Origin: Paenibacillus endophyticus
GTDB lineage: Bacteria; Bacillota; Bacilli; Paenibacillales; Paenibacillaceae
NCBI RefSeq assembly: GCF_014192395.1
Contig: NZ_JACHXW010000005.1
Coordinates: 248,001-312,000, forward strand
DNA length: 64,000 nt
Direction of reading: 5' to 3'
Of this stretch, positions 52,965-63,912 are shown one piece after another. The position numbers and the translations under genes were made by a program. The first letter of the stretch is position 1, and the number at the start of each line of letters is the position of its first letter. The notes under the pieces were generated by a model. It had not been told where the DNA came from and did not search any database. It saw only the letters and a list, made by a program, of their open reading frames with translations.

Positions 52965-53225
52965 CTATTCGTCGTTATCGTCGTCCTTAGTGGATAAGCG
53001 GTGCGCAACCGTTTCGGGCTGAACAGCCGACAATATCACATGATCGCTATCCGTAATAATAACAGCTCGCGTGCGTCGTCCATATGTAGCATCAATAAGC
53101 ATATGACGGTCGCGGGCTTCTTGAATGATTCGTTTAATCGGAGCTGATTCCGGGCTTACGATTGAAATAATGCGGTTTGCAGATACAATATTGCCGAATC
53201 CGATATTAATGAGTTTAATAGCCAA
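52965..53225 (-). CDS. remA: Extracellular matrix regulator RemA (DUF370)
   Basis: 86 residues from TTG 53225, nine bases after [59 protein letters not shown]. RemA is a DNA-binding activator of biofilm matrix genes in B. subtilis. The order remA-gmk-rpoZ is the conserved one. Confidence 0.95.
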   Translation of the reverse strand: MAIKLINIGFGNIVSANRIISIVSPESAPIKRIIQEARDRHMLIDATYGRRTRAVIITDSDHVILSAVQPETVAHRLSTKDDDNDE

Positions 53226-53289
53226 GCCTGGTTTCCTCCCCCGCCTACGGTCTACCCTGTGCATCTGTCTGCAAGTGTGTAATGACTAG

Positions 53290-53318
53290 TATATATTTAG
53301 AAAATGTGAATACGACAA
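53290..53318 (-). promoter_or_regulatory. Promoter of the remA operon
   Basis: On the minus strand TTGTCG (53318-53313), a 17-base spacer and TATATA (53295-53290). Nothing else is recognisable in the gap 53319-53514. Confidence 0.6.
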
Positions 53319-53514
53319 GTTTGCGTTCTTGCCAAATACCGACAGAACTACTGCACTATTGTTGACGAAAAAAGCGCCTTGCATACTTCCCCGCTTAGAC
53401 GAATGCACCTACCGCTGCCGTTTGTAAACGGCCTGTCCTTGCCATGCTATGAAAGTGTGGCAACTGTATCCTTGCTTTATTTTAATTGATTTTTCGTCAA
53501 CGAACAAGCGAAAA

Positions 53515-53547
53515 TGCGAAAACAAGCAAAAAAGGCTCGTTTTCGCA
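53515..53547 (-). terminator. Terminator of the metH-type gene
   Basis: TGCGAAAACAAGC and GCTCGTTTTCGCA pair with one mismatch around a short A-rich loop, 20 bases past the stop codon at 53567. A short T-run follows on the minus strand. Confidence 0.7.
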
Positions 53548-53566
53548 TCATTTCTTCACAATTTAG

Positions 53567-55459
53567 CTACATACGCTCTGTTTTCTGCCAAACATACTGT
53601 GTAAGCTGTACGCCCATATCATAAAACATAAACGGAGTAATTAAATAAATGCCTTTGAAATGCGGCAAAGCAGCATCAAGCAGCTCCTTGGCAATCTGAA
53701 CGCCTTCCGCTCTGCCAGCTTCTCCTTCAAGTCCTGCCATTCTAGCGCGGACCTCGTCCGACAGCTGAATTCCCGGCACCTCGTTGTGGAGGTATTCGGC
53801 ATTTCGTCCGCTTGCAAGCGGCATAATGCCGATAAATACGGGGACGGACAAATGTTTCGTCGATTCCGCTATTCGCTCGATAAGTGCCGGATCATATACG
53901 GGCTGCGTCATAATATAGTCCGCGCCCGATTTGATTTTGCGCTCGAGCCGCTGAACAGCCTTGTCCAAATGCTTCACATTCGGATTAAAAGCAGCTCCCA
54001 CGACGAATTTGGCTTTCTGCTTCAACGGCTTGCCGGAGAAAGCCGTTCCGTCGTTCAACTGTTTGATCATCCGAATCATCTCGAAGGAGGTCAAGTCATA
54101 CACGGAGCTTGAATCCGGCAAATCGCCAAATCGAGCCGGATCACCGGTCACCGCGAGCACATGATCTATATCGAGCGCATCAAGCCCCATCATATGGGAC
54201 TGCGTTCCGATCAAGTTGCGATCGCGGCAAGCGATATGCACGAGCGGCCTAATGCCGACCTTCTCCTGTAAAAGCGCAGCAAGCGCGATGTTGCTCATTC
54301 GGGTTACGGCAAGCGAATTATCGGCCATCGTGACCGCATCCGCCTTCGCTTCTTTGAGCGCGGCTGCTCCGTCCATAAACTTGCGAATATCCAAATCACG
54401 CGGTGGATCAAGCTCCACGATAACCGTATGACGCTTATTAACAAGATCTACAATGGAGGGTTCCTGTATGGCTTGTTTGCTAGGAATGACGTCCAATTCA
54501 GCCAGCTTCTCAGCAGGCTTCACAATAATCTTTTCGAAAACAGGCAATGGTGCTGGCGGTTGTCCAATTTGCGGAACATAGTTGTCAAGTGCAGCGGCAA
54601 TCGCTTGGATATGCTCCGGCGTCGTTCCGCAGCAGCCTCCAATTAATCGTGCACCGCGATCAGCAAAGCGCAGAGCGGATTCTGCAAAATATTCCGGGCC
54701 GGCGGAATACGTATATTTGCCGTCAATGTAATCTGGAATGCCCGCGTTCGGATATACGGACAATGGCAAGCCTATAGGGCCTGTTATCGAATCGATCGCT
54801 CGCATAATACCGTTGGGACCGCTTCGGCAGTTAAAGCCGACGACATCGGCGCCTTCTTCCTGCAATTGGTCGAAAGCGCTCTTCATGCCATTGCCTTCCT
54901 GTGTCCGGCCAACGTCCTCCACGGCAAATTGGCAAATAACAGGCACGTTCGAAGCCGCTCTTGCGATGCGAAGCGCAAGCAGCATCTCATCAAGGTCATA
55001 GAACGTTTCGAGCAGCAACCCGTCAACGCCTTCTTCAAGCAATGCATGCATTTGGCGCTGATAGGCTTCGATTACTTTTGCGGTACGCAGGTTTTTAAGC
55101 TTCCCGTCGCGAATGGAGCCGACGGCGCCAACGACGTAGGCATCCTCGCCAATCGCAGCGCGGGCAACACGCACGCCAGCGCGGTTGATGGCATCCATCT
55201 CGTGCTCCAAGCCGTATTTGGAAAGCTTCTCATTATTAGCTGAAAACGTATTCGTCTCGATAACGCGTGCACCAGCCTCATAATAGCGGCGGTGGATATT
55301 CTCAATCACATCTGGACGAATCGTATTGAATTCTTCATAAGAAACGCCGACAGGGAACCCCATCTGATACAGATAGGTTCCCATCGCGCCGTCCCCGGTC
55401 AAGATACGCTGCTGGAGCGCTTCCCTTAAATCCGGTTTCATTTTATTCATTCCACCCAT
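53567..55459 (-). CDS. Bifunctional homocysteine S-methyltransferase / 5,10-methylene-THF reductase
   Basis: 630 residues. The N-terminal methyltransferase half has TGDGAMGTYLYQMG, ETNTFSANN and the zinc motif GGCCGTTPEHI; the C-terminal half (from about 330) is a MetF-like TIM barrel with VELDPPRD, VTMADN, LVHIACRDRN and ADYIMTQPVYD. This fusion is known from firmicutes (YitJ type). It uses methyl-THF or S-methylmethionine to make methionine. The start could be 55459 or ATG 55441. Confidence 0.94.
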   Translation of the reverse strand: MGGMNKMKPDLREALQQRILTGDGAMGTYLYQMGFPVGVSYEEFNTIRPDVIENIHRRYYEAGARVIETNTFSANNEKLSKYGLEHEMDAINRAGVRVARAAIGEDAYVVGAVGSIRDGKLKNLRTAKVIEAYQRQMHALLEEGVDGLLLETFYDLDEMLLALRIARAASNVPVICQFAVEDVGRTQEGNGMKSAFDQLQEEGADVVGFNCRSGPNGIMRAIDSITGPIGLPLSVYPNAGIPDYIDGKYTYSAGPEYFAESALRFADRGARLIGGCCGTTPEHIQAIAAALDNYVPQIGQPPAPLPVFEKIIVKPAEKLAELDVIPSKQAIQEPSIVDLVNKRHTVIVELDPPRDLDIRKFMDGAAALKEAKADAVTMADNSLAVTRMSNIALAALLQEKVGIRPLVHIACRDRNLIGTQSHMMGLDALDIDHVLAVTGDPARFGDLPDSSSVYDLTSFEMIRMIKQLNDGTAFSGKPLKQKAKFVVGAAFNPNVKHLDKAVQRLERKIKSGADYIMTQPVYDPALIERIAESTKHLSVPVFIGIMPLASGRNAEYLHNEVPGIQLSDEVRARMAGLEGEAGRAEGVQIAKELLDAALPHFKGIYLITPFMFYDMGVQLTQYVWQKTERM

Positions 55460-55471
55460 CTTACGTTGCTC

Positions 55472-56302
55472 TTAGATACTGCCACGGTATGATACAGCCG
55501 CAGGGCCAGACATATAAACATGGTTATCCGATTCATTCCATTCAATGAGAAGATCTCCGCCTTTTAGGGATACAGTAGCGGTGCGATCTGTCGCGCCATT
55601 CAGCACCGAAGCCACGACCGTTGCGCAAGCGCCTGTGCCGCAAGCAAGCGTCGGACCTGCTCCGCGCTCCCATACGCGCATGTCCGTATGCGTACGAGAA
55701 TTGACCGTTACGAATTCTACGTTAATTTTGCGCGGGAATAACGGATGTGTCTCTAGCTTAGGGCCCCACGTATTCAGATCGAAGCTGGCTGCATCTTCCA
55801 CATAAATGACACAGTGGGGATTGCCCATGGACACCGCGGTGAAACGGAATTCGCGACCGTCTACCTCGATTGGATGTTCGATTACGCGTTCAGCGTCAAT
55901 CGTTGTCGGCACCTGCAGCCCGTTCAGGATAGGCTCGCCCATATCGACGCGGACAGAGGCTACCTCGCCGTTATCAACGGTAAGCTGAACCTTCTGCGCG
56001 CCTGCTCCCAACGTTTCAATCGTAATCTCTTTTTTATCGGTTAGTCCATTATCATATACATATTTGGCCACACATCGAATGGCATTGCCGCATTGCTCAG
56101 CTTCGGAACCGTCGGAATTAATAATGCGCATCCGGAAGTCCGCGATTTCCGAAGGAAGGATATAAACAAGGCCGTCTGCCCCGATACCGAAAAACCGGTT
56201 GCAAAGCCTAACAGCCAAATCGGCTACATCCGCTGGCAGCTGCTGCTCGCCTGCGATGACTACGAAATCGTTTCCTAAACCGTTCATTTTTGTGAAATTC
56301 AT
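55472..56302 (-). CDS. dapF: Diaminopimelate epimerase
   Basis: 276 residues from ATG 56302 (after GGAGAGGG): MNFTKMNGLGNDFVVI, NSDGSEAEQCGNAIRC (first catalytic Cys), SMGNPHCVIY and GAGPTLACGTGACAT (second Cys). It converts LL- to meso-diaminopimelate for lysine and peptidoglycan. It lies upstream of the metH-type gene, 12 bases apart. Confidence 0.97.
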   Translation of the reverse strand: MNFTKMNGLGNDFVVIAGEQQLPADVADLAVRLCNRFFGIGADGLVYILPSEIADFRMRIINSDGSEAEQCGNAIRCVAKYVYDNGLTDKKEITIETLGAGAQKVQLTVDNGEVASVRVDMGEPILNGLQVPTTIDAERVIEHPIEVDGREFRFTAVSMGNPHCVIYVEDAASFDLNTWGPKLETHPLFPRKINVEFVTVNSRTHTDMRVWERGAGPTLACGTGACATVVASVLNGATDRTATVSLKGGDLLIEWNESDNHVYMSGPAAVSYRGSI

Positions 56303-56423
56303 ATGAATGCCCTCTCCTTGCCACATCTCTTGGTATGTTATTGCTATGATTTATTCTTCATAGCATACCGCAAAGCAAGGAGAAAGGCTATTCATAATTT
56401 GTTTAATGATTTGTATTTATTTG

Positions 56424-59207
56424 CTATCTTGCCGCGGTTTGAGGCCCGATCGGCCATTTCGTTTTGTTCTTCTTTTTGCTTGAAGTACCGAGCACGCTAC
56501 CAATTCCCATTAGGAACGTCGGAATTCCTGCTGCGACAAATACGAGACACCATTCACGGAAGTTAAGCGGAACCGTTTTGAATATGGGCTGCAGCGCTTC
56601 GATATAAAGGACCCCGATCATAAGAAGCAGCGAGGACAGCACGGCCAACACCAAATATTTATTTTGAAACGGATTCCGATGAAAAATCGAGCGTGAGCTC
56701 CGGCAGTCGAACACATGTATTAGCTGTGCCATGACTAACGTTGCGAACGCGACAGTCTGTGCTTTCATAAGCTGCGCGGCGCTGCCAGGCGCATCATGCA
56801 GCGTTATCCAAAATGCGCCAAGCGTGCAGACACCGATGAGAATACCGCGGCTAATGATTTTCCAGCCCAATCTGCGGGAGAAAATACTCTCTTTAGCCGA
56901 GCGGGGCTTTTGCTGCATAAGATCCTTCTCAGCCTGGTCAACGCCGAGCGCCATCGCCGGCAAGCCATCCGTAACGAGGTTAACCCACAAAATTTGGATG
57001 GGGACCAGCGGAAGCGGAAGCCCGGCCATCATTGCTAGGAACATAACGAGAATTTCCCCTACATTGGAAGCCAGCAAATAACGAATGAATTTACGGATAT
57101 TCTCATAGATTCCCCGCCCCTCCTCAATTGCCGCAACAATCGTAGAGAAGTTGTCGTCGCTCAGCACGAGCGCTGAGGCTTCCTTCGTAACATCCGTGCC
57201 TGTAATCCCCATTGCAATGCCAATATCCGCCGCTTTGATGGCTGGCGCGTCATTCACGCCGTCCCCAGTCATCGCAACGACATGACCTTGGCGCTGAAGC
57301 GCTTTGACAATCCGCAATTTATGCTCAGGAGAAACTCTTGCGTAGACATAAATATTGTCGACTAAACGATCAAGCTGCTCATCGTCCATCGCTTCAAGCT
57401 GCCTGCCGCTCATCGCAATGCCTCCGCGCGGCATAATGCCGAGCTGCCCGGCGATTGCTTCAGCCGTTAATTGATGGTCTCCTGTGATCATCACCGTTTT
57501 GATCCCGGCTCGTCTGCAGGTCGCGATCGCTTCCTTTACCTCGCGGCGCGGAGGGTCGATCATTCCGGTCAATCCGACGAATACGAGCTGACACTCCGCA
57601 TCCTCTTCCGTCTCGCAAGCATCGCCAGCCCGTAAATCACGATAGGCAAGCCCCAGAACACGAAGCGCTGACTGTGCCATCTGTTCGCCAGCCTCGGCGC
57701 ATTTCCGTTTAAGCGTAGAGGTAAACGGAACGACCTTCCCTTCCCACAGCACATAAGCGCAATGATCCATTAGCAGGTCGGGAGCGCCTTTCGTGCAGAT
57801 GAGCCGGCCGCCTTGGTGCGATACAACGACGGACATTCTTTTTCTTTCGGAATCGAAAGGAAACTCCTTCTCCCGTTTGTACAGCTGCTCAAGCGACTTT
57901 GCTGAAGAGCCAAGCTTAGCGGAAAGCACCGCCAATGCACCTTCCGTCGGATCGCCTTTAAGCATCCATTCCTCTTTGACTTCTTTGCTCTTGCGCTTGC
58001 CTGTTTCAACGGCCTCTACCTTGACGATTTGAGCGTTGTTGCAAAGCGCGCTTACTTGAAGAAGCCGTTTAATCGCTTGATCATGCTTGATGTCGAGCGC
58101 ATTGCCCGCTTCATAGATAGCGCCAGTCGGATCATAGCCTTCGCCGCTTACCTCAAGCTGCCTGCCTCCCAGCCATACATGCGTGACGGTCATTTTATTT
58201 TGCGTCAGGGTGCCTGTTTTGTCCGAACAAATAACCGAGGCGCAGCCGAGCGTCTCCACCGATGGCAGCTTGCGCACGATAGCCTTCCGTTTAATCATTC
58301 GCTGAACGCCAAGCGCAAGCGCGATCGTAACGATTGCCGGAAGGCCTTCGGGGATAGCAGCTACGGCCAAGCTGACGCCCGCAAGGAACATGCCGTAAGC
58401 AGGCTGTCCATGAAGAATGCCCGCAATGACGACCATGATGGTCAAGCCGATCGCCACGACTATCAAAATTTTGCCCAGCTGTTCCAAACGATGCTGAAGC
58501 GGCGTCTCCATCGACTCCGTCTGTTGGATAAGTCCAGCGATCTTGCCCATTTCCGTTTCCATGCCTGTACGAATGACAACGGCCTTTGCCGTTCCCCTCG
58601 TAAGCATCGTACCCATGAAGCCCATATTTCGCTGATCGCCAAGCGGCAGGTCCTCATCTGCAATCGCCGCGGAATGCTTGCCAACCGGAACCGATTCCCC
58701 CGTCAGAGCCGACTCCTCTACATAACAGCTATTCGCTTCGAGAAGCCGTACATCCGCAGGAATCCGGTCCCCGCTTTCCAAATAAATGAGATCGCCTGCG
58801 ACAAGTTCCTTGGCAGGAACCGTCTGTAATTCCCCGCTTCTGTATACCTTTGCTGTCGGCGCCGAAAGCTCCTTGAGCGCTCGCAGGGAACGCTCTGCCC
58901 TGAATTCTTGCACAAAGCCAAGCACCGCATTGAGACCGATAATGGCTACGATTGTGATGGCGTCCAAGTACTCGCCGAGAAGTCCTGAAATTAAAGTTGC
59001 TCCCATCAGCACAAGCACCATGAAATCTTTAAATTGATTGAGGAAAAGCAAAATCGGGGAAACCCGCTTGCCCTCTGTCAATTCATTATGTCCATTCTTC
59101 TCCAGCCGCTGCGCCGCTTCCGACGTCGTCAGCCCCTGATTCGGGGAGCTGACTAACACGTCAATCAGCTCACTCGTTCCCATTTGATGCCATTTCATTT
59201 GTTCCAT
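56424..59207 (-). CDS. Calcium-transporting P-type ATPase (YloB type)
   Basis: 927 residues from ATG 59207, after GGGAGGG. The SERCA-like layout: an N-terminal cation-ATPase domain, paired membrane helices, the actuator TGESVP, the phosphorylation motif [12 protein letters not shown], the nucleotide domain, and the hinge [21 protein letters not shown], then C-terminal helices with [13 protein letters not shown]. Calcium specificity is inferred from PEGLPA and NLVTD motifs. It is next to rqcH, as yloB is to yloA in B. subtilis. Confidence 0.93.
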   Translation of the reverse strand: MEQMKWHQMGTSELIDVLVSSPNQGLTTSEAAQRLEKNGHNELTEGKRVSPILLFLNQFKDFMVLVLMGATLISGLLGEYLDAITIVAIIGLNAVLGFVQEFRAERSLRALKELSAPTAKVYRSGELQTVPAKELVAGDLIYLESGDRIPADVRLLEANSCYVEESALTGESVPVGKHSAAIADEDLPLGDQRNMGFMGTMLTRGTAKAVVIRTGMETEMGKIAGLIQQTESMETPLQHRLEQLGKILIVVAIGLTIMVVIAGILHGQPAYGMFLAGVSLAVAAIPEGLPAIVTIALALGVQRMIKRKAIVRKLPSVETLGCASVICSDKTGTLTQNKMTVTHVWLGGRQLEVSGEGYDPTGAIYEAGNALDIKHDQAIKRLLQVSALCNNAQIVKVEAVETGKRKSKEVKEEWMLKGDPTEGALAVLSAKLGSSAKSLEQLYKREKEFPFDSERKRMSVVVSHQGGRLICTKGAPDLLMDHCAYVLWEGKVVPFTSTLKRKCAEAGEQMAQSALRVLGLAYRDLRAGDACETEEDAECQLVFVGLTGMIDPPRREVKEAIATCRRAGIKTVMITGDHQLTAEAIAGQLGIMPRGGIAMSGRQLEAMDDEQLDRLVDNIYVYARVSPEHKLRIVKALQRQGHVVAMTGDGVNDAPAIKAADIGIAMGITGTDVTKEASALVLSDDNFSTIVAAIEEGRGIYENIRKFIRYLLASNVGEILVMFLAMMAGLPLPLVPIQILWVNLVTDGLPAMALGVDQAEKDLMQQKPRSAKESIFSRRLGWKIISRGILIGVCTLGAFWITLHDAPGSAAQLMKAQTVAFATLVMAQLIHVFDCRSSRSIFHRNPFQNKYLVLAVLSSLLLMIGVLYIEALQPIFKTVPLNFREWCLVFVAAGIPTFLMGIGSVLGTSSKKKNKTKWPIGPQTAAR

Positions 59208-59381
59208 GGAATAACTCCCTCCCGTAATATGCCGAGCCAAGGCAGACAAGAGCCCATCGGACAGCCTTCTAGGGTAAATGTATTCGGACAGCCTATAAAA
59301 TATCCCTGAAAAGACTTAAGTTTTTGGCTCAACTATGGCATGATAGAGAAAGACTTACCAAGAAAGCGAGGAACTTACACC

Positions 59382-61133
59382 ATGGCTTTAGACGGCATCG
59401 TCACCCATGCCATTACGCAAGACCTGCAGCGCTGCATTGGCGCGCGTATACATAAAATCCACCAACCTACCAATCACGAGCTCGTATTCAGCATTCGGGG
59501 AGCAGGCATGCAGGGCAAGCTTCTGCTTTCTGCCAACCCTACTTATCCCCGCGTACACTGGACGACAGGCACGTACGTCAACCCGATGGAAGCGCCTATG
59601 TTCTGTATGCTGCTTCGGAAACACTGCGAGGGCGGACTCATTGAATCGATTCGACAAGTGGGTCGCGAACGCATTATTCATATTGAGGTCAAGCATCGGG
59701 ATGAGCTGGGCGACTTATCGAACAAAACGATCATCGTCGAGATTATGGGTCGTCACAGCAACATTATTCTGATGGATCCGGCTACGGGCATGATTCATGA
59801 CGGCATCCACCATGTTACGCCTGCCATCAGCAGCCATCGGATCGTATTGCCCGGCAGTACCTACACATCTCCACCGGAGCAGGGGAAGATCGATCCCCTA
59901 ACGATTGAGACCGAGCAAGCCTTTCTGGATGCGCTGAGCGACAGTGACGAGGAAGCGCCCTTGTACAAAAGGCTGGTAGAGAAGCTTAGCGGATTTAGTC
60001 CTTTGCTGGCAAAGGAGCTTGTGCATCGCGCGCATGCTGATCAAGATGAAGACGCTCCTCATACGCTGACCGAGCTGTGGAACAGCTACAATGATTTCAT
60101 TCAGCAAGTGAAGAGCAACCAATTCACGCCGACTATAAAAACCAATTCGGATACAGGAAAATCGTTTTTCTCCATTACAGAGCTGACGCATATAGAGGGC
60201 GAAGCCGAACTATTCCCAGATATCAGCGCCTGCCTTGAAGGCTTCTATGGCAACAAAGCCGAGCGCGATACGGTTAAGCAGCGGGCAGCGGATCTTATTC
60301 GCTTCGTTCAGAATGAGAAAGCAAAAAACATCACCAAAATCAAGAAGCTTGAAGATACGCTTGTAGAGGCAAAGGATGCCGAAAAATTCAGAGTGCTGGG
60401 CGAGCTCCTTACAGCCTACATGCATCAAATCAAACGAGGGGATACCTTCATTGAGCTGATCAATTTCTATGATGAAGAACAGGCAGTCGTGAAGATCGAT
60501 CTTGATCCGCAGCTCACCCCGTCGGATAATGCACAGCGTTATTTCCGCCGATATACCAAGCACAAAAATAGCTTGTCTATCGTAGCCGAGCAAATGGAGC
60601 TTGCACGCACCGAAATTGCCTATTTCGAATCGCTGCTTCAGCAGGTCGATAACGCTTCGCTTGGCGATATAGGTGAAATTCGGGACGAGCTTGTAGAGCA
60701 GGGCTACATGAAAGAGCGCGGACGACGCGGACCGAAGAAGAAAAAAGTGCTGAAGCCAACTTTGTTATGCTTCACGTCCTCCGAAGGCGCCGCAATATTT
60801 GTGGGCAAGAACAACACCCAAAACGAATATTTGACCAATCGGCTCGCTTCCCCCTCGGATACATGGCTGCATACCAAGGATATTCCAGGTTCACATGTGG
60901 TCATAAGAGGCGGCGACTTCGGCAACGCTACCCTCGAGGAAGCCGCAATGCTTTCCGCACATTACAGCCAGGCACGCGATTCCAGCTCAATACCGGTCGA
61001 TTACACAACGATTCGACATGTGCGCAAGCCAAACGGAGCAAAGCCCGGCTTTGTGATTTACGACAATCAGAAAACCTTATTCGTTACACCGGATGAGCGG
61101 CGCATTAAATCGCTTCCTTGTGTATTGAAATAG
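59382..61133 (+). CDS. rqcH: Ribosome-associated quality control protein RqcH (NFACT family)
   Basis: 583 residues from ATG 59382 (MALDGIVTHAI), which matches the family start; an upstream ATG has no support. NFACT-N (KIHQPTNHELVFSIRG, RVHWTTGTYVNP), a coiled-coil middle, and NFACT-R at the C-terminus (FVGKNNTQNEYLTNRLASPSD, WLHTKDIPGSHVV). It binds obstructed 50S subunits and recruits tRNA-Ala to add alanine tails. Confidence 0.94.
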   Translation: MALDGIVTHAITQDLQRCIGARIHKIHQPTNHELVFSIRGAGMQGKLLLSANPTYPRVHWTTGTYVNPMEAPMFCMLLRKHCEGGLIESIRQVGRERIIHIEVKHRDELGDLSNKTIIVEIMGRHSNIILMDPATGMIHDGIHHVTPAISSHRIVLPGSTYTSPPEQGKIDPLTIETEQAFLDALSDSDEEAPLYKRLVEKLSGFSPLLAKELVHRAHADQDEDAPHTLTELWNSYNDFIQQVKSNQFTPTIKTNSDTGKSFFSITELTHIEGEAELFPDISACLEGFYGNKAERDTVKQRAADLIRFVQNEKAKNITKIKKLEDTLVEAKDAEKFRVLGELLTAYMHQIKRGDTFIELINFYDEEQAVVKIDLDPQLTPSDNAQRYFRRYTKHKNSLSIVAEQMELARTEIAYFESLLQQVDNASLGDIGEIRDELVEQGYMKERGRRGPKKKKVLKPTLLCFTSSEGAAIFVGKNNTQNEYLTNRLASPSDTWLHTKDIPGSHVVIRGGDFGNATLEEAAMLSAHYSQARDSSSIPVDYTTIRHVRKPNGAKPGFVIYDNQKTLFVTPDERRIKSLPCVLK

Positions 61134-61156
61134 CATCCTTTTATTCCTCCAACGCA

Positions 61157-61199
61157 AAAACACGGCGGCTTATTCCCAAGGAATAAGCCGCCGTGTTTT
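61157..61199 (+). terminator. Terminator of rqcH
   Basis: Two perfect 20-base arms flank the loop CAA; the right arm ends in TTTT. It is an unusually strong hairpin. Confidence 0.92.
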
Positions 61200-61310
61200 A
61201 CTATCGGAACACCTTCGTCAACTTTCGATTTCAGCTATTGCAAACGTATGAATACCCCGCTGGAATGCCGCGATAGCCGTTGCACATCCCATATGGCTGA
61301 ACAACTTCAT

Positions 61311-61350
61311 AGCGTGTCTCCCCATTGCGGATAAGCTGGGGAGACACGCT
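61311..61350. repeat. Perfect 13-base inverted repeat
   Basis: AGCGTGTCTCCCC and GGGGAGACACGCT flank a 14-base loop, 31 bases past the end of the PHP gene. There is no T-run. It may still end minus-strand transcription. Confidence 0.5.
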
Positions 61351-61381
61351 TGCGCTTGGACGCTTCTTCTATCGTATAGGC

Positions 61382-62269
61382 CTAGATGTCCTCCCGCGCG
61401 CTCATCCAAGATGGCTGTAGCTGCCTAAGCACATCTGCGCTTACAGTACGGCTGCCTACTGCACCATGAAAAATGATACCCTCTCGGGAACCATGGAAGT
61501 CTGACCCGCCTGTAACGATCAACTGATAGCGGTCTGCTAGCTCTGCATATCGGCGCTCATCCTGAGGACCATGGTCTGAGTGATATACCTCTATGCCTTG
61601 AGCCCCATACTGTATGATCTCCTCAACCAATGCATCATTTCCATACAAGACCGGATGCGCAATTACGCTCGTACCGCCTGCCTCTCGTATCCAATCGATC
61701 GCCTCGAATGGTTGCAATCTCGGCAGATTGACGTAAGCTGCGGCTCCAGCGGCCAAATAACGATCGAATGCTTCTCTCATATTCGATACTGCTCCTTTGG
61801 CAATAAGCGCTGCCGCGATATGAGGACGGCCAATGCTGACAGCAGCGGATTGCAGCTCGCTTCTCGTGCGATCACCATGCGCTGCAGTTATCACATCCTC
61901 CATAGTAACAGCAATACCGAGCTCTCTCAGCCTGTCCACGATCATTACATTTCGACGGTCTCTCAGTCCACGCAAGCTCGCAAGCCGCGAAAGCCATGAT
62001 TGATCTTCATTATTCGTATAATAACCCAATATATGAATATCAACGCCAGCAGCAACCGTGCTCACCTCAACGCCGGGAACAACGGTGATGCCGAGCCTTT
62101 CGCCTTCGGCAACAGCTTCCTCGACGCCAGCAACCGTATCGTGATCCGTAATTGCAATCGCCGCAAGCCCAGCTTCCTTTGCCAGCCGCACGTTTGAAGC
62201 AGGAGCATGCATTCCGTCCGACGCTGTCGTATGCGTATGCAAATCGGCAAGTCCATTTGCTATAGCCAT
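61382..62269 (-). CDS. PHP-domain phosphoesterase
   Basis: 295 residues: GLADLHTHTTASDG (HxH), AITDHDTVAG, GVEVSTVAAGVDIHILGYY, AHPVLYG and GGSDFHGS are the complete PHP motif set, as in nucleoside 3',5'-bisphosphate phosphatases (RNase AM/YciV type). The start overlaps the end of the LysR gene, so the pair is coupled. Confidence 0.88.
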   Translation of the reverse strand: MAIANGLADLHTHTTASDGMHAPASNVRLAKEAGLAAIAITDHDTVAGVEEAVAEGERLGITVVPGVEVSTVAAGVDIHILGYYTNNEDQSWLSRLASLRGLRDRRNVMIVDRLRELGIAVTMEDVITAAHGDRTRSELQSAAVSIGRPHIAAALIAKGAVSNMREAFDRYLAAGAAAYVNLPRLQPFEAIDWIREAGGTSVIAHPVLYGNDALVEEIIQYGAQGIEVYHSDHGPQDERRYAELADRYQLIVTGGSDFHGSREGIIFHGAVGSRTVSADVLRQLQPSWMSAREDI

Positions 62270-63171
62270 TGTTGAAGATCCCTCTCTCTCAAAAAGGACA
62301 AAAAGGTTACGGCTGAAATTGGCAAAATGGCAGATTTCAAATAAATGGAATAAAATTGTCTTTGGAATTTCGAGTCCGATACTTTAATCATTCGAATTAA
62401 ATCGAGTGCAACCTCATGCTTGACCGATGAGGAAGAAATAATCGAAATGCCTAAGCCCGCTTCAACCGCTGATTTCACGGCTCCCGTACTGCCAAGCTCC
62501 ATTACGATTTTCATCGACGCCGGGTCTATATTTTTATTTCTTAATTGCTCTTCCATAACAAGTCTTGTTCCAGAACCTTGCTCGCGCAGAACGAAGGGAT
62601 AAGCCATCGCCTCCTCCAATGTAACCGATTCCCGCTCCGACAGCGGATGAGACTTAGACACGATCAGTCGCAGTTCATCGCTCATCACAGCTTCCATATG
62701 CATATCAGGATGGTTAATCGGCGCTTCAATTAGCCCAAAGTTAAGCTGGTGACTAAGTATATCTTCCATAATTTGCGAGGTGTTCATCACCTTCATGCTA
62801 ATCGAAATATGAGGATATTCCTGTCCGAAAGGCCCGAGCAGCCTTGGTAATATATATTCGCCGATTGTCAGGCTTGAACCAAGCTGAAGCCTGCCCTTCA
62901 ATTGTTTCGTGAATGCGGACATCGCTTGATCTGTATCTCTTATCAGATCGATGCTTCTCTGCGCATATGGCATCAGTGCCCGTCCTGCTTCAGTGAGGTC
63001 GATTCGTTTCGTCGAGCGTTGAAGCAGCTTGGTGCCGAAATAATCCTCCAGCGACTGCACCTGCATCGTAACTGCCGGCTGAGTCATATGTAAAGATTGA
63101 GCCGCAGCCGAAAAACTGCCACGTTCTGCAACCGTACAAAAAATGTGCAGCTGATGAAAATTAAGCGCCAT
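62260..63171 (-). CDS. LysR-family transcriptional regulator
   Basis: 303 residues. The N-terminal winged helix (NFHQLHIFCTVAERGSFS, AAAQSLHMTQPAVTMQVQSL) and a LysR substrate domain (LQLGSSLTIGEYILPRLL, FVLREQGSGTR). The target and effector are unknown. It could control itself and the overlapping PHP gene. Confidence 0.92.
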   Translation of the reverse strand: MALNFHQLHIFCTVAERGSFSAAAQSLHMTQPAVTMQVQSLEDYFGTKLLQRSTKRIDLTEAGRALMPYAQRSIDLIRDTDQAMSAFTKQLKGRLQLGSSLTIGEYILPRLLGPFGQEYPHISISMKVMNTSQIMEDILSHQLNFGLIEAPINHPDMHMEAVMSDELRLIVSKSHPLSERESVTLEEAMAYPFVLREQGSGTRLVMEEQLRNKNIDPASMKIVMELGSTGAVKSAVEAGLGISIISSSSVKHEVALDLIRMIKVSDSKFQRQFYSIYLKSAILPISAVTFLSFLRERDLQQWL

Positions 63172-63243
63172 GTGTCGACCATCCTTTCTTCTGGTAATTA
63201 TTATACTACAAACCCTGTATACAATCTGCCAAGATCAACAAAA

Positions 63244-63272
63244 AGCATGCAATCTTTTTATGATTGCATGCT
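63244..63272 (-). terminator. Terminator of the last minus-strand gene
   Basis: AGCATGCAATC and GATTGCATGCT pair perfectly around TTTTTAT. On the minus strand a TTTTTG follows, 24 bases after the stop at 63297. Confidence 0.85.
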
Positions 63273-63296
63273 CGAATATGATATCATCAGCCTTCA

Positions 63297-63734
63297 TTAT
63301 TTGCGTTTTCTGCTGCTTTTTACAAGCGTCATGCGCCGAGAGTGGCGGAGCCACGAATAGTATGATTTCAGATCTCTAAGCTCAATGGTCTCAGACATGC
63401 GGCCCAGGAAAGTTACGATGATCATCTTATGTAAGGGAGTGCCGGTAATGTCCGTTTCCGTCATCGATTCCGCGAATTCAGCAACAAATACGAGGTCATC
63501 GTCAATTAAATAAACATCCTGCTCGTTGCGGTAATAAGATTCGATACGACCTTGCTTCAAGCATTCCCACAAAAACTCGGCAATATCTTCGAAGCCGGTT
63601 TTCTCGCTTTCAATCCGATCCAGCCAGCGGCTCTTGGCGTGGTTTGTGATGACGATATCTGCTACTTTCTTATCACCGAGGTCAATATAAAACGACTCAT
63701 AGGTACTCCATCTTCTCGTCATTCTATCTTTCAC
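63297..63734 (-). CDS. Hypothetical protein, conserved appearance
   Basis: 145 residues from GTG 63734, after AAGGAG; longer starts at 63839 or 63788 lack a ribosome site. Segments VADIVITNHAKSRWLDRIES, DVYLIDDDLVFVAEF and IIVTFLGRMSETIELRDLKSY with a very basic tail. I do not recognise the family. It might be a small nucleic-acid-binding or toxin-like fold, but no motif supports that. Confidence 0.6.
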   Translation of the reverse strand: MKDRMTRRWSTYESFYIDLGDKKVADIVITNHAKSRWLDRIESEKTGFEDIAEFLWECLKQGRIESYYRNEQDVYLIDDDLVFVAEFAESMTETDITGTPLHKMIIVTFLGRMSETIELRDLKSYYSWLRHSRRMTLVKSSRKRK

Positions 63735-63868
63735 TTCGCATCGCACTCCTTCCCAGGACCCAGGTCTTTTATACCATGAATTTAATTCCATTCTATCACG
63801 ATTGTCCGAGATTTCAACAATAAAATAAAGTCCGACCATATTTTACAGTTTTTGGTGTAAAAATTATA

Positions 63869-63912
63869 AAAAAGACACTTCTCCATGTTTATGAACACGG
63901 AGAAGCGTCTTT
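63869..63912. terminator. Bidirectional terminator
   Basis: GACACTTCTCCATGTT and AACACGGAGAAGCGTC form an imperfect 16-base stem around TATG, with A-run and T-run flanks. It probably ends a gene to the right of the window. Nothing further is recognisable up to 64000. Confidence 0.75.
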